NCBI RefSeq assembly: GCF_000002425.4
Contig: NC_037265.1
Span: 11,093,242-11,157,241, forward strand
Direction: 5' to 3'
DNA length: 64,000 nucleotides
Source: Physcomitrium patens
Lineage: Eukaryota; Streptophyta; Bryopsida; Funariales; Funariaceae
Below the pieces are notes generated by a model. It ran no database searches. It was not told the origin of the DNA and worked only from the letters and a program-made list of their open reading frames with translations. Each line of letters begins with the position of its first letter. The stretch's first letter is position 1. A program made the position numbers and the translations under genes. Of the stretch, positions 11,701 through 24,710 are shown piece after piece.

Positions 11701-13859
11701 AATAATTTAATTATTTACTTTAATTCAAAATTTGTGCACTTCTTGATTATTTAGTTAAAAATAAGAAAAATTAACTTAAAGAAGATTGAACTTATCAAAT
11801 AGAAGAAAACCTCATAATTTTCTTCGATATTCAATAGCCTTTTTTTTTAATCTTCATGCCAATTTCCTAATACTAATATCATTTGATTCTACCATCCAAT
11901 TTCTTTTAAATTTTGCAAAATTATTAGAATTTAAGTTTGATACTATTATTCAAAACCAAATCTCAATCCAACTAATAGATTGCTATAAATCTTAGAAATC
12001 TTTACTAATTCTTCAAATTCTAATTTTTAAGATTTCAATCTATTTGAATTTCAATAACTTTTAAATGAATTGTTTTATCAATGTCTAACTTATGACACAC
12101 ATTCAATTCAACTATAAACCTAGAACCACAAAATTTTACTAATAGATCTATTATATATATCTCACAAGTATAAATCTTTTTTTATTTCTCAAAAATCAAA
12201 GTTTCTTCAAAATAATCCTAACATTGCATAGCTTTTATAAAGTCATTACAAAATCAAATCCCTCAAAATCAATGTTCAAAGAGCCTCTCTTAAATTTTCT
12301 CTCAAAATCTGCTCTTTGATCAACCATAAAACCTTGGAATTACAATAGGTGTGTGGTGTTGTGTCTTAGAATTTGATTTCAACTTTGGTTCACAACTAGT
12401 CCTTTTGGAGTAGTAATTCTTTATTTCTTAACATAATTTTTAGTTTAGAATATTCTTAATTATTTTCTAAAAATATCTATATTACTTTTTTAATCTACTT
12501 TTATTTTTTATTTTATTTATGGCCATTTAAATTAAATAGAAGTTTTTTATTTTTATTTTTATGAAAATCAATATTAATACTAAATATTTTTACTATGTTT
12601 TTTTCTTTTACTTGTATTTTGCTCTTATGTTTTTCAATAAGAATCTTATATAATAGAATATATTTATATATATTTTTATAATATAGTTGTGTTATAACAC
12701 AACATTATTACTTGTACCAAAAAGAGCAATGTCATACATAAGGTGTAGGCATATAAGAGAGAGATCATGGTCTTTTTTTAATAATTAATAGGCAAGCCAA
12801 GTAATTATAATTAAGACATGATGCTACTTTTTTGCTTAAATTTTATCATACTTAAGATAAAAATGAGATTGATAAGTGGTCCTCATCTATGAAACGAATG
12901 AAATATCAACATAGATATATAATAAATTAACATGGAAATGCATGGCTATTATAGGTGGCTGCTATTATATCAAAATTCAAGCATTAGTTATATTCATGGA
13001 ATCACTATATGATGTCAACTCTAAAAGTAGCCGTGTGCCCTATATTGTAAATAAGTTCAAAACCACATCCAATCAAGATGGTCTTGTTGAAGAATAGAAT
13101 AAGATTTATTCTACATAGAAGTCAATAATAAGTGTATCCTTCATATTATAGCTCTAAAACATGGACGTGATTTTGGATGTTTGAACACTATAGATAAGTT
13201 TCCACACTATGATGCAATGTCTTTAGAGCATTAATATTAAAGCAATGATAAATATGTTAAGTTTTGATGTTCAAGATAAAAAAAAAAATTGATCAATCAA
13301 ATAGCTAGCAAGGAACTAAAACTGCAATTAACATGTTGGAAAAAAAAATGAGCAACAACAAACAATTTTTAGATTGAAAGGTTCTAACGTAAAGAAGAAG
13401 AGTTCAAAAGAATGACAACTTTGAAACCATTGGTGAGTGGTATTTTGAATAAAAGATATTATTCAATTTGTTAAATAATTTTGAATAAATATTTTTCTAA
13501 ATAATTAAATAATCATAAAAGTGATTATTTTATCATTTCATTATTAACTTGATATATAATATTTATTATTTTTTGTATAAATAATTAATGGTAGAATATT
13601 GTGATGGTTTTTAAACTATTTTTTGATCTTTAAAAAAATCACTATTTAAAATATGACAAATAATATTTTATAAATTTAGAGATATTTTATATAAATTAAA
13701 TTTAATACTTATGCATGTTGGAGTACTATTCACCAAAATCTCTCTTTTGTGGAAAATTCATTTTTTCTTATTTATAAATCTAACATTATTATTCTCAACT
13801 CTTATATTATTTTTTTCTTATTTCTTATTTCTTTAATATGAAGATAATAATTTTTTTGT

Positions 13860-13860
<1 letters not shown>
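11700..13860. other. AT-rich intergenic stretch
   Basis: No gene, RNA or mobile element recognised. Confidence 0.6.
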
Positions 13861-13863
<3 letters not shown>

Positions 13864-13941
<78 letters not shown>

Positions 13942-13954
13942 TGTGTGTGTGTGT
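13864..13954. repeat. Compound (TA)n(TG)n microsatellite
   Basis: About 48 nt of alternating TA followed by about 42 nt of GT/TG with a single C interruption at 13941. It sits exactly at the start of the right inverted-repeat arm, as the TA run near 760-775 sits at the end of the left arm. Confidence 0.95.
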
Positions 13955-14710
13955 TTAAATATTAAGTCTAGAAAACAATTATTTAAACTCCACTTTTTTG
14001 ATAGTCTAAAAATGTGAAAAATAATAGAGAGATTATATTAATTTTTTATTTTTATATTTATACCATCTTAAATTTTAGCTCATTAAATATTTTATTGGCC
14101 TTTTTGTTTCACAAATCTTATTAATACTTAGATCATGTCATGTCTTAGACTATCCTACCTACCTACCATTCAAAAATCCTAAATAAAATATATATATCTA
14201 ATTTAAAATTTAAAATTAAAAATATAAAAAAAAATTAGAAACATCTATATAATCTAAGTTTCTTATTAGACCATTGGAATATCAAGAATTAAAATAATAA
14301 ATTAAGATAACTCAAAACTAAAAGAAAAATATATCAAAATATTTTAGCATATCTTTGTAATATTAAATCATAAGAATTAAATCTTATGTAAAAAATAGAC
14401 CTTTTAATAAGTTGACTCTTGTGTAGTAAAAACACATACTATTCCAAATCAGATATTCTATGTATAATGTGAAAGAAGTCACTTCAAATTATTTATTTTT
14501 TATTCAAAATGTAAATAAGTAAAAAGTAATAAAATAATTAGCTTTATAAAAATAATAATCTTAAAAATATTAATCTATTCTTTTAAATATCTAATAACTC
14601 CTAAAATAAAAATATATTCAAATTTGTGACTAAACTATTAGAAATAAAAATATTAATTACAAAAGATAAGACAATTTAAGACTTAAAAATAAATATGACA
14701 AATTGATTTA
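13950..14710 (+). repeat. Right arm of the long diverged inverted repeat
   Basis: Reverse-complement counterpart of 1-760, aligned throughout with many substitutions. Recognisable blocks are TTTTTTGATAGTCTAAAAAT (near 13995), GATCATGTCATGTCTTAGAC (near 14130) and ACATCTATATAATCTAAG (near 14240). Confidence 0.7.
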
Positions 14711-14766
14711 AGATATTATTATATTTTAAAATCTAAATCTTTAATTCAAATAAATTCTAATTTAAA

Positions 14767-14797
<31 letters not shown>

Positions 14798-17496
14798 TTT
14801 TACATTACCACTAAAACTTCTTCGATAACCTTTAAGATTCTTCTATTTGTTAAATAAAACATAAAGAAATAAAGCAATAACATCTAATCACTATTCTATT
14901 CAAATAAAAGAAGCAATAAAGTAAATAGCAATAAAGTTCTATCTTTTACTTTATTTAGTAGATTTAATATATTGGTATTTTCCTTTATTTGCAAAATACA
15001 CAATTTCTTCTTTAGGTACAATTATTTTTTTGAAGAACTTGGTTATGGAAAAAAATTCTAATTTTGTCTATAACTTAGGTCCTGAGCTCTAGTTCATATC
15101 ATTGTACAATGCCTTATCTATAAAACCTATACAAATTGTGCTCACAACTCCCAAATTGATCTCCTCCCATTCTTTATTAGTCTTTTCTAAAGATTTCTTC
15201 TGTAACATCATATACAATCTTTGTTGCATATGCAATTTTATCTTCTTCTAGAATCCTTATTGCAGAATCAATTATTTCACCTTCACATGTCACAAAGATT
15301 TGATATCACTTGATGAAACTGATTACAAATATGCATTCAATCGAGAAGACACAGAATAAGAAGTATGATTTTGTCGGGAGTCCTCAAATGTTGCACAACA
15401 CCTTTGTAGTGTTATATGTATAGAACTGCTGAATATATCACAACTAGAAGCTTGACCGAGTTTTAAATAGTTTGTGGAGTTACGATTATTCATCATAGTT
15501 GGAGTTGCCGATCAACATTGCAAGAATCAAGAGATCTGTAATACTCTTTCTAGTTTTAGAAGTGGTGATGATGCTGGTGGCCTAAGCAATTTAATTATGC
15601 AACTGAAAAAAAAAAAAAAAAAAAAAAAAAACTCTTTGGTAAGCACAGAAAAAGCAGATTAGACAATAGTAACAATGAGTGAAGAATTTTCTACTATGCA
15701 AGTGATCTGAATGTGCTAAAGAAATGCCTTGGTGTATTCTAAAGGTTGAGGTAATCGTTATTGCCATGAACTTAAATCCACCACTAAGTTTTGTAGATTC
15801 TAATCACATTAACAAAAGCAAGCGTTAGCAAAGCAAAAATCATTACAACGGAGATCAGATTCAAGGCTGACAATCGAGCTTGATAATGAGCTCATCATCA
15901 ATTGATTTTGGTCTTAAATTCCACTGTTAATGTCTCCCTAATTCATGTTGCTTCCAAAACTCTTCAAGTTCATGATTCCTTAGTTGCCATCAAGGTGCTG
16001 AAGCTCAATTAATATTAGTCAATAACGACCTCTTTGAGCCTATCGGTGATTTCACAATTCTTGAAGTTGTCCGAGCTGTTGATGACCTCAACGTATTGGT
16101 GAATATTCAGTAGTTCTTTCAGTTTGCAGTGAATAACAGGGAGCAAAGAATTGTAGTTGGAAAAATCTCCACTAAATTTAATTTGACTAGTTTATAAGGA
16201 TTTTAAACTACAAAAAGATTGCATGTTGTATCCAAGATTGTAAAATAGCACCAAAGAAGTTGGTAATCTACATTTCAAGTGCACCACAAGGTTTATCTTG
16301 GCAGCAAAAAAATTAAAAAATTAAAACAATTAAAAATTATAATCAACTTATAAAGTAACAAAAAAAATCAAAATATTTTATTTTGAATATTTCTTATGCA
16401 ACAAAATCATATTTTTCTTGTTTTATTTTCTTTTTTATTATTATTTATTTAATTTATTTCTCATGAAGATGGTTACTTATTTATTTATTTATTTATTTAT
16501 TATATTTTTAACTTTTTTATCTAAATCTAAAATACAATATGGAAATTGGATTATCATTTTATCAAATAGATTTCTTCTTATTATTTTTTGATATTATCAT
16601 TTTCTAAAAAATATTTATTTTTCTACCCCTAATATATTAAATTATTTTAGTAAAAATTAAAAAATAAAGTGAAGTATTTAAAGAACATTAAATAATTTAA
16701 TAGAATATTTATGAGATCATTATAAAAACATTATAATATGATTATTACATATTATAATAAGCCATATTTATTTTTTAAAAAAAGTGATAACAATTTATAA
16801 ATACACATCTTATGTTATTAGCATATTAGATTTACTTTCTTTGTTTTCAAAAAAACCAAAATTAATTTTCATATTTATTATCGAATATGGTATTTTATTT
16901 TTATTTTTGGTAACAGTATTTTTTAACATTATTATTAAAAAAAACTTAGAAATTACACAACTTCATGAATAAATCAATGAATTTTTTTATATTTTTCTTT
17001 TAAGTCAAAGTAAAAACAAAATCATAATTTAAAAGTAAGTATTATAATATTTTTAATCTAGAATATTCTTTTTTAATATTTCATTTTTGTTCAATACTTC
17101 TATAAACTACATAATAAAAACAACTTGTCTTTCTTTAAAAATAAATTTTTTATTATTTTTTAATTTCTAATATGTAAATTTTTAAGAGTATAGTCAATCA
17201 TATTATTTTTTAATTCTTAAAAAAATTAATGTGACTTTTATATATATAATATATTTTATCTAAGATTGAATTTAAATTATAATAAATTTAAATATATTTT
17301 TGTAAGAATTAAAACAACGGAAATTATATTAATATGAAATTATAAATATAAATTATTACAATATTTATATTAGAAGTACCAAAAATTAGTTAATAAATAA
17401 AATTAAACATAAAAAATGATAAATTATTTTATTAGAAGTTATTATGACATTGGTTGAAATTAGTGATTTATTTCTAAATAATAATCTATTTATATA

Positions 17497-17536
<40 letters not shown>

Positions 17537-18214
17537 TAATTATTTATTTTTATATTATAAATTTTAATTCATTTTAATTTTTAATATTTAATTTTTTTAA
17601 TATTAGTTAGTAGATAAAAGAAAGCATAAAGATAAACATCATGTCTTTTTAACTAATTTTATATAAAAACATAGGATTTTTTACTCATTTAATTTTTTTA
17701 TTACTATAAACATCAACAAGGTATAGATAAGTAGTTTTAAATTTATTTTATGATTAAAAATGATTGGAGATGTCTATAAATTTTATCTATAATTTTTTTA
17801 TGATTTTTTAGTAATTTTTAGGATTTTTTAGATCATATTTTTAAGACATTAGCAAAAATGATTTTACCACTTTTAACTCAAATCTTTGATCTTGAAAGAC
17901 AATAACTTTTGAGATAAAATCTATTCATCCGATTTTTTTATATTATACATCTTCTCTTTTAAAGAAAATAGAATACAAAACTCTAAGTAAAAACAAAAAG
18001 ATATATTAAGTCAAAATTAAAAAATAAAGGTGTCAAAAGGATAAAAATATCCAAGTAATTTTAACTTGTAAATCATAAATCATAAATCTTAAACTAATCA
18101 TTGACTTTAAAAAATAGCTAAATCAGATAATTTAAGTACATTGGTTTTTTGTACTATTGTATTTTATAAACACATCTTATCTATTGATTTAAAACCTATT
18201 TTAAAAGGTATTAT
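14711..18214. other. AT-rich intergenic stretch
   Basis: No gene recognised. 15300-16250 is less AT-rich and looks like decayed transcribed sequence, but no frame exceeds 62 codons and no protein family was recognised. It holds a pure A-run at 15606-15630, a (TTTA)n run near 16470-16500 and a TA microsatellite at 17501-17532. Confidence 0.55.
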
Positions 18215-18303
18215 TCTAATAATGCAATGACCATTTTCTTTGACAATGATATCAAGCTTGAGCACCTTCTTACAGTAATGTAAGACAAAGATGTGAGGCT
18301 GCC
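18215..18303 (-). pseudogene. LRR remnant beyond the stop codon of the kinase-NLR gene
   Basis: After the TAG that ends the NLR frame, the same minus-strand frame continues with a recognisable decayed LRR: G-S-L-T-S-L-S, then V-R-R-C-S-S-L-I-S-L-S-K-K-M. The array was therefore at least one repeat longer, and the present C-terminus was made by changes inside a repeat: the usual N-E-L-G codons read AAT GAG TAG GGC here. The sequence past 18215 shows no further repeat. Confidence 0.7.
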
Positions 18304-21300
18304 CTACTCATTTGGCAAAGATGTCAAGCTTGAGCACCCCTCCATATTTAAGATAATCAAAGATGTGAGGTTGTCCAATTCATTTGGCAAAGATGTCAAG
18401 CTTGAGCACCCCTCCGTATTTAAGAAAAACAAAGATGTGAGGTTGCCCAATTCATTTGGCAATGATGTCAAGCTTGAGCACCAACTAATATTTAAGATAG
18501 TCAAAGATGTGAGGTTGCCCAATTCATTTGGCAATGATCTCAAGCTTGAGCACCAACTAATATTTAAGGTAGTCAAAGATGTGAGGTTGCCTAATTCATT
18601 TGGCAATGATATCAAGCTTGAGCACCCCTCCATATTTAAGGTAGTCAAAGATGTGAGGTTGCCCAATTCATTTGGCAATGATGTCAACCTTGTGCACCCC
18701 TTTATATTTAAGGTAGTCAAAGATGTGAGGTTGTCCAATTCCTTTGGTAATGATGTCAACCTTGAGCACCTCTCAAAATTTAAGGTAGTCAAAGAGGTGA
18801 GGTTGCCCAATTCATTTGGCAATGATGTCAAGCTTGAGCACTCCATCATATTTAAGATAGTCAAAGATGTGAGGTTGCCCAATTCATTTGGCAGAGATGT
18901 CAAGCTTGAGCACCAATTAATATCTAAGGTAGTCAAAGATGTGAGGTTGCCCAATTCTTTTGGCAATGATGTCAACCTTGAGCACCTCTCCATATTTAAG
19001 GTAGTCAAAGATGTGAGGTTGCCTAATTCATTTGGCAATGATGTCAAGCTTGAGCACCTTCCGATACTTAAGGTAGTCAAAGATGTGAGGTTGCCCAATT
19101 CATTTGGCAATGATGTCAAGCTTGAGCACTCCATCATATTTAAGATAGTCAAAGATGTGAGGTTGCCCAATTCATTTGGCAGAGATGTCAAGCTTGAGCA
19201 CCAATTAATATCTAAGGTAGTCAAAGATGTGAGGTTGCCCAATTCTTTTGGCAATGATGTCAACCTTGAGCACCTCTCCATATTTAAGGTAGTCAAAGAT
19301 GTGAGGTTGCCTAATTCATTTGGCAATGATGTCAAGCTTGAGCACCTTCCGATACTTAAGGTAGTCAAAGATGTGAGGTTGCCCAATTCATTTGGCAATG
19401 ATGTCAAGCTTGAGCACCAACTAATATTTAAGGTAGTCAAAGATGTGAGGTTGCCCAATTCATTTGGCAATGATGTCAACCTTGAGCACCAACTAATATC
19501 TAAGGTAGTCAAAGATGTGAGGTTGCCCAATTCATTTGGCAATGATGTCAAGCTTGAGCACCTTCTCAAACTTAAGGTAGTCAAAGATGTGAGGTTGTCC
19601 AATTCCTTTGGCAATGATGTCAAGCTTGAGCACCTTCCGATACTTAAGGTAGTCAAAGATGTTAGGTTGCCCAATTCATTTGGCAATGATGTCAACCTTG
19701 AGCACCCCTCCATATATAAGGTAGTCAAAGATGTGAGGTTGCTCAATTCATTTGGCAATGATCTCAAGCTTGAGCACCCCCACATATTTAAGGTAGTCAA
19801 AGATGTGAGGTTCTCCAATTCCTTTGGCAATGATGTCAACCTTGAGCACCCCTTCATATTTAAGGAAGTCAAAGATGTGAGGTTGCCCAATTCATTTGGC
19901 ATTGATGTCAACCTGAAGCACCTCTCCATATTTAAGGTAGTCAAAGATGTGAGGTTGCCTAATTCATTTGGCAATGATGTCAAGCTTGAGCACCTTCCGA
20001 TACTTAAGGTAGTCAAAGATGTGAGGTTGCCCAATTCATTTGGCAATGATGTCAAGCTTGAGCACCAACTAATATTTAAGGTAGTCAAAGATGTGAGGTT
20101 GCCCAATTCATTTGGCAATGATGTCAACCTTGAGCACCAACTAATATCTAAGGTAGTCAAAGATGTGAGGTTGCCCAATTCATTTGGCAATGATGTCAAG
20201 CTTGAGCACCTTCTCAAACTTAAGGTAGTCAAAGATGTGAGGTTGTCCAATTCCTTTGGCAATGATGTCAAGCTTGAGCACCTTCCGATACTTAAGGTAG
20301 TCAAAGATGTTAGGTTGCCCAATTCATTTGGCAATGATGTCAACCTTGAGCACCCCTCCATATATAAGGTAGTCAAAGATGTGAGGTTGCTCAATTCATT
20401 TGGCAATGATCTCAAGCTTGAGCACCCCCACATATTTAAGGTAGTCAAAGATGTGAGGTTCTCCAATTCCTTTGGCAATGATGTCAACCTTGAGCACCCC
20501 TTCATATTTAAGGAAGTCAAAGATGTGAGGTTGCCCAATTCATTTGGCATTGATGTCAACCTGAAGCACCCCCACATATTTAAGGTAGTCAAAGATGTGA
20601 GGTTGCCTAATTCATTTGGCAATGATGTCAAGCTTGAGCACCAACTAATATTTAAGGTAGTCAAAGATGTGAGGTTGTCCAATTCATTTGGCAATGATGT
20701 CAAGCTTGAGCACCCCGTCATATTCAAGGTAGTCAAAGATGTGAGGTTACCGAATTCATTTGGCAATGATGTCAACCTTGAGCACCCCTCTGTATTTAAG
20801 GTAGTCAAAGATGTGAGGTTGCCCAATTCATTTGGCAATGATGTCAAGCTTGAGCACCCCTTCATATTTAAGGTAGTCAAAGATGTGAGGTTGCCCAATT
20901 CATTTGGCAATGATGTCAGGCTTGAGCACCCCTTCATATTTAAGAAAGTCAAAGATGTGAGGTTGCCCAATTCATTTGGCAATGATGTCAAGCTTTGGCA
21001 ATTTTCAATATTAAGATCTTTTAAAGAAATAAGACTTCCTATTGATGTTGGTAATAATTTTAACCTTTCACAATATTGTAAGTTAAGTATCTTTAAAGAA
21101 GTCATATACTCCAATTCATTTGGTAGCATAGTTAAGTTTGAGCATCCTCCTAAGTCAAGTTCTAATAATGTGGTAATTTTATAAAATAAATTTGGAGGTA
21201 TTTCTATAAAAGAACAATTTCTCAATTGCAACACATTTAAACTCCCAAATTTTTTCCAAACATCTTTGTCATGTAGCATTTGCAATGCTTTATGTGCTTC

Positions 21301-24300
21301 TTCTTTTTTAAATTCATATTCCAATGGCATGTTAAGTAGAAAACATCTCAAATTAAGAGAATTCTTTACCAAGACAAAAAATATGCTTAATATCTTTATC
21401 ACAATTTTAGGTGCAAAGACACCAATATTACAACTTAAAAATTGAAGTGATGAAAAAGAAGCACTTCTTACTTTGCCAATATTATTATTATTTATGTTGT
21501 TGTAAAATAATCCCTCCAACTGTAAATCAACATAATTAAGTATACAAAATATTAGAATTTTCATATTAATCATACACTTAATATACATACAAATCTAATT
21601 ACAATAGAAGATTATTTTTTTTACATAGTAATTTCACATCAACATACATCTAAAGAAACAAAATAAAAATTACATAGTATAAAAACTAAAAATTCCATCC
21701 TTTAAATGTTGATTCTTTTATATTATTATCAATTTTTTACATGCAATTTATATAATAATTTAGTAAAATTACCTTGTTTGATAATCCATAAAATGGATCT
21801 ATATTCAAGTTCCACATTCTTGTATATTTATACTCCATTTCTTCTTCAACAATATTCCTACTCATGTCTCGTAGTTGATCATGTACTCTTATAATTCCAT
21901 CTTTGTCTAATTTTATCAATGATTGATAAATCAATGTATTTAAAGTAAATTCCATTTCATGTTCCAATATGTTATTTTGATTATTTACCCATATTCGCAA
22001 AGCTCTTTCTTTTGACATGCCTTGTGGACAAACATCATTACAAAAGAAACAACATATGTCCAAAAACATTTTCTTTTCTTCTACTTTCAAATTGTCAAAG
22101 CTTACTCTTAATATCTTCCAAATCTTGTAGTTACTATTGTTTTCATCTCCATCCAACTTTCTTCCCCTTTTCAACTTTTGTAAAGCTCGCTCCCAACATC
22201 TCAACCTTTTCTTCTCTCTTAAAAATGCTCCCATAACTTTTAGACTCAATGGTAGGCCATTACAAGCTCTTACAATTTTTTTGCCAACCTCAACGAGTTC
22301 AATGGGTAGACTTTTTTGGCCACATGAATGAGTAATAAACATCTTCATACTTGTTTCTTCATCAAGTTCTTCAATATTTATTTTATAAATCTCTTTGCCA
22401 CAATCCTTCATTACATTTGAATCTCGAGTTGTTGCAATCAATGTGCTACCATTGCTAGCAAATATGTCATCCATAGGCACAACATCTTCAATTTGACTTT
22501 GATTCTTTATATTGTCAAACACCAAAATTGTTTTGTTCTTTGTTAAAAATGATTTTAATATTTTATGAGCTTCTTTTACATCTTTTGGTTTTTCTTTGAC
22601 TTGAAATTGTTCTAAGATATTGCAAGAAGTTGTATAGCAATCACCTCCACTTTCAATGCACTCAACAAAGCATGAGGCATTATACATGTTTTTTACATTA
22701 ATCAATGTAGTCTTTGCTATTGTGGTCTTGCCTATTCCACCCATTCCAACAAGATACAATACCTTCACTTTATTTGCACATAGTTTTCTAATTTGGGATA
22801 AATATTGTGCTCTACCAAATATTTCCTCTCCAGATGATTCAACCTACAATTAACAAATTTAACCACAAATTAACAAAAAAAATAAGAATAATACATATAT
22901 TACATTTTAATTTAGTCTTACTAACTTGAGTTCATACAAAGGCATGTAAACACCATTAATTTAAAGAAGAGTGAGAAAAAAACTATAAATAATAATTGAT
23001 ACATTTAATCAAAGACATATTTACTTTGGTTTCTAGTATAAGTCTTACCAATGGCAATTCATTATGTATTGGCTGAAATCTTTTGCTTTGATGACAATTC
23101 TTATTTGATTCTCCAAAATATGGTGCATTTGCCACTTCAATTCCAACTAAAAACTTTTTCTTTATTAAGTCCAATCTTTTACAAATATTTGCAAACTTTG
23201 GCCGATGCAAAGGATTCAACATCCAACACTCTTGGATAAGCTCAATCAACTCATTACAATTTGAAGGTAACTTTGGTCTTTCACCTTTTTCAATTCTTTC
23301 TAATATTGCTTCCATCTTATAAACTCCATCAAATGGGTCTCTTTTTGAAAGAATCTTAGAGCATACCATTGCAAATGAATAAACATCTGCTTCAAAAGGA
23401 CACATTGTTATTGTTTCAAATTTGCTTTTCAATACCTCAGGGGCCATATATGCAACAGTACCATAAGGTACTTCATTCTTTGTGGTTTCTGGATTACTTC
23501 CAACTTCAATCTTAGATATTCCAAAATCTATCACTTTCACAATAGCATGTTGAATAACCTTATTCATAACTTTTATCTCTATGACATTAACCAAAATGTT
23601 TTGAGGTTTTAAATCACGATGTGCAATGTGCATGTCATGCAAGTAACACATCCCTTTTGCAATTTGATATATAATATCAATAAGAAAAACATAAGATGTT
23701 TGCTTTGTATTTTCCAACATGTCATTTAAATTTGTTTGCATCAATTCCATGCCAATATACAAATAGTCTTTTTTAAATACTAACTCAAAAGATTCACCAC
23801 TTTCATTTGCATGACCTTTCATTGCAAAATAATATGTTATCAAGTTGGGGTGGCTTAAATTGGCTAAAATGGTCACTTCTCTTTTAAAAAACTTGTTAAA
23901 TGCAACATCCATCTTTTTGATTGCACACAAAACTCCCAACCACTTTGATTCATAAACCGCTCCAAAACTTCCCTCACTTATTCTTTTTATGAATTGAAGA
24001 CTCTCTATGTTAGATGATAGTTTTAAATCATCCAATTCCTCATCATCTATATGAAGTAAATCTTCTAATCTTTTTAATAGATGATTTGCTAGTCCACAAT
24101 ATTCAAAATCATCTATTCCATTTACATTATTCAACCTCTCATATACAACTTTAACATCACCTTCTACTTCATCATATGTTGCAACATTAAAAGTAGCAAA
24201 TGAGATGTCCTCAAGTTTTTTAGAATAATTCTTTAAAAGTATATCACTTGCTATATCACAACAACATTTCAAATCCAAAAGTAATTCTCTAAAAGTCTCT

Positions 24301-24710
24301 TTGTTATTTAATTGAAGGATAGCTTCTTTACACCAATTTGGTCTTCCACAATTTTCGACTAGAAAAAAAGATTTATTTAGTATAAAAAACAACTCACTCA
24401 TTAAAAGCCTAAACTCCAATCCACCATTGGTGCAAGTCATGAGGTGGTCAAAAACCTTAGTAACATGTTCAATTTTCTTACACAAATGTGCACATTGGTT
24501 TTTATTCAATAAGTTATTTTTGTTTAATAAAACCTCAAATGCTCCAATATAAACTTCAGATCCTTTCCAAGTATCTCCAAAAATACCTTGCATACTTGAT
24601 ATTTTGTCATATTTTTCCATGGTGCTTGAAAATCTTGACATGAAAAAACCATGTAAAAAGCTCCAAATCGTGATTATATAATACTTGAATAATTCCAAAA
24701 AATATTCCAT
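18304..24710 (-). CDS. Kinase–NB-ARC–LRR immune receptor (PK-NLR), three exons
   Basis: Exons are 24710-23049, 22843-21773 and 21519-18304, all phase 0 with GT/AG borders, giving about 1,982 aa. Residues 1-235 are helical, and the order (helical bundle then kinase) resembles the HeLo-type start of plant MLKL proteins. Kinase about 238-518: loop EGSFGAVY (first Gly of the usual GxGxxG is Ser), Lys265, Glu278, HRDLKPQN 364-371, DFG 395-397, APE 423-425, so it looks catalytically competent. NB-ARC: P-loop GMGGIGKTT 587-595, kinase-2 LVFDN with Asp664, RNBS-B-like STLIATTRD 687-695, GLPLSL 750-755, VHD 874-876 in place of MHD. From about residue 1000 there are a few diverged LRRs and then some 37 nearly identical 24-aa LRRs. 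Moss genomes are known to encode such kinase-NLRs; NLRs are cytoplasmic pathogen sensors. The frame is open throughout, but the last repeat is cut by a stop. The start is the first in-frame Met; a small upstream exon is not excluded. Confidence 0.9.
18841..19416 (-). repeat. Exact 288-bp tandem duplication (4 LRR units)
   Basis: 18841-19128 and 19129-19416 read identically over 288 bp (4 x 72), including the unit-specific GGCAGAGATG variant. Identity across the variable positions points to very recent unequal exchange or conversion. Confidence 0.93.
19273..20568 (-). repeat. 648-bp tandem duplication (9 LRR units)
   Basis: 19273-19920 and 19921-20568 carry the same order of nine distinctive units at an offset of exactly 648 bp (9 x 72). 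Both include the rare GATGTTAGG, AAGGAAGTC and GGCATTGATGTCAACCTGAAG variants. I saw no clear difference apart from the units at the borders. Confidence 0.9.

Larger units (their letters stand above)
18304..20998 (-). repeat. 72-bp LRR-coding minisatellite, about 37 units
   Basis: Each 72-bp unit encodes one 24-aa LRR of the form L-x-x-L-x-x-x-x-C-x-x-L-x-S-L-P-N-E-L-G-N-L-T-S. Units differ mainly in about six codons around the Cys, giving for example NMKGCSS, SIGRCSS, DISWCSR, NMERCFR, YMEGCSR and SLRRCSS. The repeat is so uniform that the opposite strand also stays open for 963 codons. Confidence 0.97.

Noticed and set aside
1-18200. CRISPR-like or bacterial features in the AT-rich repeats
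   Set aside because: Repeats are irregular, the genome is clearly eukaryotic, and no spacer/repeat periodicity exists.
18293-21184. 963-aa plus-strand ORF as a real repetitive protein
   Set aside because: It is the antisense of a clear LRR exon with functional splice context. Its openness follows from a stop-free 72-bp unit. Kept only as a low-interest finding.
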